Source: Deltaproteobacteria bacterium (GTDB lineage Bacteria > Myxococcota_A > JAADFL01). From it: 58,604 nucleotides of DNA. How positions within the stretch are numbered: position 1 is the stretch's first letter; every line of letters starts with the position of its first letter. The notes under the pieces are model-generated. The model saw only the letters and a program-made list of their open reading frames with translations. It ran no database searches and was not told the origin of the DNA. A program made the translations under genes and the position numbers. The stretch is from positions 1 to 58,604 of the forward strand of contig JAADFL010000121.1 of assembly GCA_013152945.1 (NCBI GenBank), read 5' to 3'. Shown here in pieces: positions 52,366 to 58,604 of the stretch.

Positions 52366-52823
52366 TGCCCTTGATCCAGGTTGTTGAGCCTGGATCGTAT
52401 TTTTTTCAGGTGCTTAAAGACTGTTTTTCTCGTGGTGCCCAGCAGCCAGGCTATCTCTTCCTGGTCCATGTCGTCGAGGAAACGGTAAACAAATATCTCC
52501 CGGGATTTCTTATCGAGCCCTCCAATGAGCTTGACCAGAATATCCATGTCCAGGGGCCTGCCGGGTTCGTTTGATGTAATCGAAATGTCATCGACGGGAC
52601 GGCTTCTTTCCAGCAACTCCCTCCTCTTTTTACGATTGCGAAGTAGATTGAGGCACCTGTTTGTACACGCTCGGTACAAGTACGGCAGTTCCACGCCCGG
52701 GGTTTCCTTTTCTATTAGTTCAAGGAAAAGTCCCTGCACCACGTCCTCCGCGTCCTGTTTGTTTCTCAATATTCGTTCACATTTCCGAAGCAGGGCCGGG
52801 CCGTATTTCTCATAAGCCTCCAT
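52347..52823 (-). CDS. ECF-type RNA polymerase sigma factor (module 2)
   Basis: A 158-residue ECF sigma factor. Region 2: RILRNKQDAEDVVQGLFLELIEK and LPYLYRACTNRCLNLLRNRK. Region 4: LDKKSREIFVYRFLDDMDQEEIAWLLGTTRKTVFKHLKKI. It differs clearly in sequence from the sigma factor at 2088, so the two modules probably control different promoters. The ATG at 52823 lies three bases after the stop of the Cys-rich lipoprotein gene. It is probably held inactive by the overlapping anti-sigma gene product. Confidence 0.93.
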   Translation of the reverse strand: MEAYEKYGPALLRKCERILRNKQDAEDVVQGLFLELIEKETPGVELPYLYRACTNRCLNLLRNRKKRRELLERSRPVDDISITSNEPGRPLDMDILVKLIGGLDKKSREIFVYRFLDDMDQEEIAWLLGTTRKTVFKHLKKIRSRLNNLDQGQWSMTT

Positions 52824-52826
52824 GCC

Positions 52827-54023
52827 CTACTTGCATACACCATTCCTCTTTCCCAGGTCCAGGCATGCCGGATCGCCACAGGCATCAGGGCCAAGACACA
52901 CTTTCGGGCAATCCGAGGAGGCGCTGCATCTTTGGCCTATGAATGCACAGAGCGTCAAACCTTGTTCAGCCAGGCATTCATTGCTGATGCAATCATCGTT
53001 GAAAAGGCATGGGTCGCCTGTTTTACCTGCGCCCAGTCCCGGCGCACACTGAAAGGGCGGATCTATGAATGCATAGGCATCGTCCATGCCCGCAAGAGAC
53101 CTTTTTGTACATGCCTGTCCCAAGGGGCAGTCCTGGTCCGAGCAGCATGACGAACACGTTCCCTTGCAGCATATACCTGTACTACATTCCTCGGATGTGA
53201 CGCATCTTTCACCCATGGCCTTTTGAGAGGACAAGTCACAGCGGGTTGTTTCATGTTGGTTTTCATAGACAAAAGAGCAGGCTTGGCCCTGGCCGCAGTC
53301 ATTGCTATCTTTACATGGGGTGCACCTGGCCCCGTATTTCAGGTAGCTATCGGATTCCGAATCCAAGTTCGTGCAAAAACCGTTCGAGCACTGGCTGTTC
53401 TTTTCGCAAGGAGTGCCGTCAGGCCTGTTGTCGAGATCAAGAGGTGTTCCCATGCAATCCATGCCGTCTTGTACCCTTATTCTTGCGAGAACAGCCTTCC
53501 CGGGTCCTGTCTTCCGTACTATGAACCTCACCGAAGAGTACCAGGTAGGAGCCTTGATTTTGTAGTCGACAGGAGTCCAGTCACCGGATGGTATCGGATG
53601 GGAATACTCCAATGTTCCATCGTCCTGGAAATCCATTTCGAGGAAAAGCTCGGCCTGGTCGTCTTTCTTGACCAACAGGTCGAATTCGAAACACTTGGGA
53701 AGACCGAGTGTGTCATCCAGGTTGGCAAGCTGGCTTAGTTTTACGTCGTTACCGACAAGTGCTACGCCATAATCCTTTTCATGCCACGTAGGAACCCGCT
53801 CTATCTTGCCTTCTACGTCCCATGAACAAAGCGAATCCCCGCACCAGAGGTCGAAATCGGGGTTCTGTATCAGGTCGTGACCACAGCCGTTACCCCGGAG
53901 GAACAATATGGCTACAATGGACAATATTGTTTTGCCAAGCCAGTCAGGAAGACCGTATTTCTTTTTATTCCCCGATTCATTCGCGCCTGCATCCTTTCTT
54001 GATAAGAGATTGTAATTATTCAT
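52827..54023 (-). CDS. Cys-rich surface lipoprotein (module 2)
   Basis: A 398-residue protein. An unusually long, charged N-region precedes a signal helix ending in FLRGNGC (Cys47). A domain resembling a carbohydrate-binding/galactose-binding beta-sandwich (about 50-180, NPDFDLWCGDSLCSWDVEGK, ADWTPVDYKIKAPTWY-like strands) is followed by four Cys-rich modules (CVTSEECSTGICCKGTC, CSDQDCPLGQACTKR). Its ATG overlaps the caspase stop (ATGA). It takes the place of the propeller lipoprotein in module 1 and is a candidate ligand-binding partner. Confidence 0.86.
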   Translation of the reverse strand: MNNYNLLSRKDAGANESGNKKKYGLPDWLGKTILSIVAILFLRGNGCGHDLIQNPDFDLWCGDSLCSWDVEGKIERVPTWHEKDYGVALVGNDVKLSQLANLDDTLGLPKCFEFDLLVKKDDQAELFLEMDFQDDGTLEYSHPIPSGDWTPVDYKIKAPTWYSSVRFIVRKTGPGKAVLARIRVQDGMDCMGTPLDLDNRPDGTPCEKNSQCSNGFCTNLDSESDSYLKYGARCTPCKDSNDCGQGQACSFVYENQHETTRCDLSSQKAMGERCVTSEECSTGICCKGTCSSCCSDQDCPLGQACTKRSLAGMDDAYAFIDPPFQCAPGLGAGKTGDPCLFNDDCISNECLAEQGLTLCAFIGQRCSASSDCPKVCLGPDACGDPACLDLGKRNGVCK

Positions 54024-55747
54024 ATTGCACCTCTCACTCCAATGGAAAAAGTGAATCCTCCGTCGTCATGCGTGTCACCCACCAGGTTCTTCAGGGCCGG
54101 AGCAAATACGTAACCGCCTTGAACGAACATTCCAAAATGCTGCCAGAACATGGTGCTCAACCCTGCGGACACAGAGATGTTGTAACCATAGTGATATTGA
54201 ATATCGTTTTCTCCATTCTCGACCGACATGTGGGATTTGACAATCGTCATTCCCCCGCCTGCCTGTATGTACGGTGTCAACCAGTAGTCCAGCAAGGGCA
54301 GGGATGCCCTGGCTTCCAGGCTTATCCTGTGGGCCGTCCAATCGAATCTGGATTCTTCGTTGTTCCCGGACTGGCTGTTGATCATTCTCTTATAGTCGCC
54401 TTGGTCGAGCGTACTGTAGGTCAGGTCAAGGGCAAGATTCCGCGACAGGTGGTAAAGCAGGGATGCCTGGAGGTAGATATTGTTTCCACTGAAAAGCTGG
54501 GCCTCGTAGCCAAAGGTCTCCAGCCGGTCCGTATACTTGTCCGTGCGACCCAGTGTTCCACCGAATGCAAGCTCCATGGAAAACACCGGATCCGGCCTTC
54601 CCAAAGCAGCAGCCTTGATGGTGGTTTTGGCTTCTTCCACCGGCTCGCAGTGATTTGTTTCAAGTGTTTTGGTTTGGTTTGCGTCAAGTTTGAAAGAGCA
54701 CTTTTTTGCATGATTGTCTTGTTTCAAGATGGCGCTGTACTTTCCAGGAACCAGGGCTATTCGCACAAGCCCGCCTTCGGCCTTAAATACCTCTGCAACT
54801 ACCATGCCCGACGGCCTTGAATACACCAGCAAGTCTCCTTTCATAGCAGCAGGCAGCTCCAGCCTGGAACTGGCCCTTGAAGGGTACGAGAGCACCATGT
54901 CGCCCTTGCCGCGAAGATCTGTCTGAAGAGTCACGTGTTGACTTCCGACAGCAGTCGATGCAGTAGAGATCAATGTCCTGTTGTATGCATAACTATAGGC
55001 CTCCGACAGGGTCACACGGCCGTCACCATTACTATCCGCAGCGCCTCTGAGTCCACTAACCAAGTGGTTGGTAAAGAAAGAACCGCCTATGTCATCCGAT
55101 TCCTGGGACAGCTCGTTCGCGGTGCTGGATGCCATTACCACAGTGCCCTTGGTGTTGAGTCCTGATACGAAATTATAAGAGAACGACTTTGCCGGTTTTG
55201 CTCCCTTAATATTCGAAATGGCACCTGACTGGCAGGCATCCAGTATTACCAACTTGACTGTCGCAGGCATGGATATTAGTTTTTGCTTCAATGTTGCAAG
55301 GCTTATCCGATCTCCTCCAAGATCCAGGTCAGAGGCCCTCGCATGGCCGGAGTAGTAGAAGAGAAAAATGCTTTTTTCATCCTGTAATGACAGGGCCTGA
55401 AGTTTTTTAGAGATCTTTTTGATCTGGTCCATTACCTCGACCGCAGATGGATTCGACAGGTGCTTCACGTTTTCGGGCCGGTACCCTCCCAACTCCTCCA
55501 GCACCTGGGCCAAACGTCCGGCGTCTGCATCTGGATACTTGAGTTCTTCCTGGCCCTTACCCGGCACGGCACTACTGACTAGCAGGGCAAAGGATTGCAG
55601 GGATTGATCCGGCATTGTTGATGCTGTTTCTCCTGCAACCGATATATCGGCCTGGAGAAACGATATGAGGCAAATAAGTATCAAGCTATCCCGGGGTTTG
55701 AAGACTCTATAGGGATAATGCATACATTCTGTTGCACTTGACATCAT
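54020..55747 (-). CDS. Secreted caspase-fold protein with C-terminal beta-barrel (module 2)
   Basis: A 575-residue protein; the ATG at 55747, eight bases after GGGAGG, gives a signal peptide (SLILICLISFLQADISVAG). The caspase domain (about 50-280) carries candidate catalytic His135 in FYYSGHA and Cys172 in DACQSGA, close to canonical motifs. An EF-hand-like loop, DSNGDGRVTLSE, is at 238-249, and GSQHVTLQTDLRGKGDMVLS matches a common end of myxobacterial caspase-fold proteins. A short beta domain and about 180 residues of barrel-like strands follow (LFSGNNIYLQASLLYHL, ISVSAGLSTMFWQHFGMF). It is the first gene of module 2. Confidence 0.88.
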   Translation of the reverse strand: MMSSATECMHYPYRVFKPRDSLILICLISFLQADISVAGETASTMPDQSLQSFALLVSSAVPGKGQEELKYPDADAGRLAQVLEELGGYRPENVKHLSNPSAVEVMDQIKKISKKLQALSLQDEKSIFLFYYSGHARASDLDLGGDRISLATLKQKLISMPATVKLVILDACQSGAISNIKGAKPAKSFSYNFVSGLNTKGTVVMASSTANELSQESDDIGGSFFTNHLVSGLRGAADSNGDGRVTLSEAYSYAYNRTLISTASTAVGSQHVTLQTDLRGKGDMVLSYPSRASSRLELPAAMKGDLLVYSRPSGMVVAEVFKAEGGLVRIALVPGKYSAILKQDNHAKKCSFKLDANQTKTLETNHCEPVEEAKTTIKAAALGRPDPVFSMELAFGGTLGRTDKYTDRLETFGYEAQLFSGNNIYLQASLLYHLSRNLALDLTYSTLDQGDYKRMINSQSGNNEESRFDWTAHRISLEARASLPLLDYWLTPYIQAGGGMTIVKSHMSVENGENDIQYHYGYNISVSAGLSTMFWQHFGMFVQGGYVFAPALKNLVGDTHDDGGFTFSIGVRGAI

Positions 55748-56232
55748 GGCGAATACCTCCCTTGTCTGCCTGTCTAACAAGTTAACACCCAAAGAGCAGA
55801 TCATGGGAACCAGGACCGCATTTTTTATTTCCCGGGCGACCGGACAGGGCCGGACCCGAAAAGGGGATGGGTGAAGAGTCTCAATTGATATTATTGGTGT
55901 TTTATGGTTGGAGTTGGGTTCGCCGCGTCATGAAAATGAAATTATCCAAATATTGAAATAACAGGGACCGTCTCCGGGTGGAAGGATAACAGCAAGTTCC
56001 AGGTATATATTTTCCATTGGTTTCAAGGCCTGTCATTTTTCCCCATTCTCCCCAATATCCTATGACTCCGTTATGTGGTGTTGTGTGCAGGGTATAGGCT
56101 TGAAGTTGACAGTCAGCACCAGAGGTTGGATTATGCCCGCATTCATGGCCGTCCGCCCCTGGGGGCGCGGACTGGGACGCGCAAAGCCATCTGTTCTATA
56201 TTGATGTGCGATGATTGATAAAAGGAGGAATT
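55748..56232. other. 485-base divergent intergenic region
   Basis: It lies between the module 2 caspase gene and the endonuclease/phosphatase-family gene and must hold both promoters. No gene was recognised. A hairpin-like sequence GTCCGCCCC-TG-GGGGCGCGGAC sits at 56151-56172, about 60 bases before the next start. Confidence 0.5.
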
Positions 56233-57774
56233 ATGGTTATTTTGCGTCGAATTGCGATTTTTTTGGCCGTGATTTTCACCTTGCCGTGCCTATCCTGCAA
56301 CAACGGCACGTCGGGTGGAGACAAGGACAATTTTGAGAAATCCCGGGAAAAAGTACACGAAAGAAAAGAAGAAGAAACCAGCCGAGAAACAGATGCCGAA
56401 CCAGATGCAGGGATGGACAAAGACAACCGTCTGGAAGCTGATACGGCCGAACACCCCCCGGATCTCTTTGAGCCCGATGCCGCAGACGCCCTGGAAAGCC
56501 GGGAGCGGCATAGCGATTCCGAGGTCCGGGCCGATCGCCCGGACATTGGAGAACACGAAGAGTCAAGCTTGGACGGGACAGACTCGTACGAGCGCGGCCC
56601 GGAGGAGAAGCAGGAGCAGGCAGGCGATATGACCGACGGCAGTGGCACGGGCTTCACGGCAGTAACCTTCAACACGGGTATTCACCCCAAGGTGGGCCGG
56701 GACGGTTTTACTTCTGACCAGGACAAGTACCTTGGGGACTACTATGGCCACGGCCTGTGCTGGGGACCGGCGATAGATGAGGCAAAGGCGTTCCTCCAAG
56801 ATGTTTCCCCGGACGTCGTAGTGTTCCAGGAGTTGTTCGACGTGGAGGAATGTGCATCCATTCCTGACGAGGCAAAGAAGGGCTTTGTTTGTGAGGGCTG
56901 GTCACCAGGATCACCTGCGGTTACCGAGACGATTCTGGGTCCGGGCTATATCGTGGCATGCAATTGGAACAAGCACGACAAGTGTGTGGGCATCAAGAAG
57001 AGCTTTGCGCGTTTGAAGGGCTGTAACAACGACTATTGTCCGGACGGCCTTTTTGGCAGCAAGATCCAGGACTGCGGTGGCGGCGCCCGTGTGGGTCGGG
57101 GCGTTCTGGAGGTTTCTACGGGCTCGATATTGACTCTTGTCAATGTGCACGGCTCATCGGGCGTCAAATCAAGCGACATGGACTGCAGGACAAAGCAGGT
57201 AGAGCAGGTCTTCCAAGACCTGGGCGATGGCCGGCCCGCAGCCAATGGCGCCATAAACCTGATAATGGGCGACTTTAACACCGACCCGAGAAGTGCAACA
57301 GCCCTGGCACTCGACCCGAGCGCAAGGCGTTGGGCCGACTTCGTGGGTAATGGAAAGGATTTCCACTTCATAAACGAATATGTAAAGTCCTATTCGAATA
57401 CATTCTGCATAGACAACATGATAAGCAACGTACTGGAAGGTGACTGCTGGGTGCCGGGAGTCACCGGCAACCACCCTGATATAAGCCCTGAAGGATACTT
57501 CGACCATCATCCGTCTGCCACCTCCACCAGTGACAGGAAGGGCGTCTTCAGTCAGGGCCTATGGGGCGCACTCTGTTCCCGGGTCCCCAGGAGATCTGCC
57601 GTAGGTTGTAGTCAGATGACAGCCCATGCACTTGGAATCAACTACTACAAGCTTTGGTTTTTCCTCTTGACCTTCCGCGGCCCTGGGCCATCGGTGATAA
57701 CCGGCGCCGATGGAATCCACCCAAGCCGAAACCGGCCTGCGCCGGCAGGCTTCCACGTCACACCGGGTTGGTGA
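56233..57774 (+). CDS. Endonuclease/exonuclease/phosphatase-family lipoprotein
   Basis: A 513-residue protein; the ATG at 56233 has AAAGGAGG four bases upstream. The lipobox is LPCLSC (Cys22). An acidic, disordered stretch rich in Glu, Asp and Arg (about 30-140) follows. The EEP domain has AVTFNTGI, VVVFQELFDV (QE), LTLVNVHGSSG, LIMGDFNTDP (GDFN) and YFDHHPS (DH). Extra Cys pairs suggest disulfides. The last 45 residues (after DRKGVFSQGL) read unlike the family and may result from a frameshift or a new tail. Likely substrates are nucleic acid, phospholipid or sphingomyelin. Confidence 0.85.
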   Translation: MVILRRIAIFLAVIFTLPCLSCNNGTSGGDKDNFEKSREKVHERKEEETSRETDAEPDAGMDKDNRLEADTAEHPPDLFEPDAADALESRERHSDSEVRADRPDIGEHEESSLDGTDSYERGPEEKQEQAGDMTDGSGTGFTAVTFNTGIHPKVGRDGFTSDQDKYLGDYYGHGLCWGPAIDEAKAFLQDVSPDVVVFQELFDVEECASIPDEAKKGFVCEGWSPGSPAVTETILGPGYIVACNWNKHDKCVGIKKSFARLKGCNNDYCPDGLFGSKIQDCGGGARVGRGVLEVSTGSILTLVNVHGSSGVKSSDMDCRTKQVEQVFQDLGDGRPAANGAINLIMGDFNTDPRSATALALDPSARRWADFVGNGKDFHFINEYVKSYSNTFCIDNMISNVLEGDCWVPGVTGNHPDISPEGYFDHHPSATSTSDRKGVFSQGLWGALCSRVPRRSAVGCSQMTAHALGINYYKLWFFLLTFRGPGPSVITGADGIHPSRNRPAPAGFHVTPGW

Positions 57775-57786
57775 GATCCTGTCGTC

Positions 57787-57990
57787 ATGAACAGCGGGAC
57801 AGGTAGATTGACGGGGTTGGCACGGATCTTCGTACTCGTGGTCTCGGTCAATGTAATGCAGTCATGCAGTAATGCAGTCATGGCCATGTCCGGGGAACGG
57901 AAGGAGAGGCCTGTACGCTCGACTCCGATTGTGAGGGCGATCTGCTGTATATCCACGGTTACTGCACCAAGGTCGTATCAAACGATGCGT
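57787..57990 (+). pseudogene. Frameshifted Cys-rich lipoprotein remnant
   Basis: From ATG 57787 the frame encodes a signal peptide with lipobox NVMQSC. Near 57890 the sense continues only in another frame (GEACTLDSDCEGDLLYIHGYC), typical of Cys-rich lipoprotein modules. One inserted base near 57888 would join them. A Cys expected in LLCIHGYC is Tyr. Decay or a sequencing error are both possible. Confidence 0.5.
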
Positions 57991-58435
57991 CACGGTCGTG
58001 CTCGTACGCCTCCACGCATTTACCTTGGAAGCAAACCTCTCCCTTGTCGCAGTACATGTTGGCACATGGGTCCTTGACAAACTGCCCGTCCCTGACGCAC
58101 CACTCGCCGTCCGGGCAAGCAACCCCGAAGCACGGGTCCTGCACACAGGCTCCCGCGACACAAAACCTGCCCACACCACATGATATCCCCTCGCAGGGAT
58201 CCGGCTCGTCCGCGGGCACGCAGGTATCGTTCCTGCAAAGCTCCTTGGCAGGGTCACAGGACGCGCAAGGGTCCGGCCCCGTCCTCGCGCCGGGTTCCTG
58301 CCGGGCCGCGCAGTCCACCCACCTTCCAAGCTCGCAATGCTCGGAGCCCTTTCCACACGCACTCTTGCAGGTCCGGGTAAGCTCCTCGTCCGTGAGCCCG
58401 TCGCAGTCGTTGTCAATCTGCTTACCGTGGGGTTA
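57959..58435 (-). pseudogene. Cys-rich, DNDCDG-motif protein remnant
   Basis: The frame open from 58432 to 57959 encodes KQIDNDCDGLTDEEL (a MopE-type metal-binding motif) followed by Cys-rich modules (CDPAKELCRNDTCVP, CGVGRFCVAGACVQ). Just upstream an in-frame TAA occurs; one extra G in the four-G run at 58429-58432 would restore CNPHGKQIDNDC. No proper start is visible. Confidence 0.5.
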
Positions 58436-58471
58436 CACGTGGCACGTGAAGGAAGAGAAATTGGGACCCAG

Positions 58472-58603
58472 TCAAGGCCCGGCAAGGGCCTTCCACCACT
58501 CGTGGCAAAGGTGCGCGGAGTACAGCTCCAGCTCGGCGTTCCCCATCCAGTTGGCCCCCCAGTAAATCCTCTGGGCCGTGTAGCTCAAGGAGGCAAAGGC
58601 CTC
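58472..58603 (-). CDS. Partial CDS running off the right edge
   Basis: The C-terminal 43 residues of an unknown protein, entering at the window end and stopping at TGA 58472-58474 (YTAQRIYWGANWMGNAELEL, then SAHLCHEWWKALAGP). Codon use is GC-rich at third positions, supporting a real frame. No family recognised. Confidence 0.45.
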   Translation of the reverse strand, partial: EAFASLSYTAQRIYWGANWMGNAELELYSAHLCHEWWKALAGP

Positions 58604-58604
58604 G

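Noticed and set aside
57559-57756. Minus-strand frame with CMGCH, resembling a haem c motif
   Set aside because: It lies opposite the end of the EEP gene, lacks a signal peptide and occurs once; probably chance.
58044-58565. Long plus-strand frame at the right edge
   Set aside because: It is opposite the minus-strand Cys-rich remnant; its composition (Ser, Pro, His, Gln) is that of an antisense frame.

Overview
The window looks like chromosomal DNA of a Gram-negative bacterium of the Myxococcota/deltaproteobacterial type. The evidence is the many lipobox proteins, predicted outer-membrane barrels, Cys-rich and Asp/Thr-repeat lipoproteins, a Ser/Thr kinase with PEGA repeats, a PP2C phosphatase, caspase-fold proteins, ECF sigma factors and a sigma-54 activator. 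Anaerobic or microaerobic metabolism is suggested by a formate dehydrogenase with NADH-linked partner subunits, two 2-hydroxyacyl-CoA dehydratase-type proteins and a rubrerythrin-like protein. The species cannot be named from this sequence alone.

Layout. 214-5153 is a translationally coupled operon: beta-propeller lipoprotein, ECF sigma factor, membrane anti-sigma factor, lipid-anchored caspase/beta-barrel protein. A 1607-residue Ig-like/propeller lipoprotein converges on it (5345-10168). 10412-17970 is a housekeeping block: dksA, a LolA-like protein, priA, def, rsmB, rpe, tRNA-Pro(CGG), terminator, proC. 18042-19532 is a B12-binding radical SAM protein, followed by an intergenic repeat island. 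20089-26467 encodes a NuoE / NuoF-GltD fusion / FdhA formate dehydrogenase complex. 26795-30325 is an envelope cluster: two small SMR/EamA transporters, a large GT-C-like membrane protein and a small anchored protein. 30466-32593 (minus) holds the PP2C phosphatase, a DUF192 protein and a lipid-kinase-fold protein. 32731-36326 holds two HgdB/BcrC-family proteins and a metallo-beta-lactamase-fold protein. 37209-39869 (minus) is a split lysine-ketoglutarate reductase/saccharopine dehydrogenase pair. 40037-47025 is an envelope and signalling region: TPR lipoprotein, PEGA kinase, PDZ lipoprotein, Cys-rich lipoprotein, barrel. 47412-51554 holds an MBL hydrolase, a sigma-54 activator with an apparently dead phosphatase-like domain, and, divergently, a sigma-54-type promoter in front of two small proteins and a rubrerythrin. 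51610-55747 (minus) is a second caspase/ECF/anti-sigma operon. The right edge holds an endonuclease/phosphatase-family lipoprotein and then frameshifted gene remnants.

The most interesting feature is that the same four-part unit occurs twice, about 46 kb apart, on opposite strands and in a different gene order: secreted caspase-barrel protein, surface lipoprotein, ECF sigma factor, and single-span zinc-finger anti-sigma with a periplasmic domain. Tight gene overlaps in both copies suggest one functional module. A testable model is envelope-to-transcription signalling in which the caspase domain acts on, or is controlled by, the anti-sigma periplasmic domain. The second candidate is the sigma-54 activator with a degenerate low-molecular-weight phosphatase/ArsC-like sensor and its divergent rubrerythrin operon.
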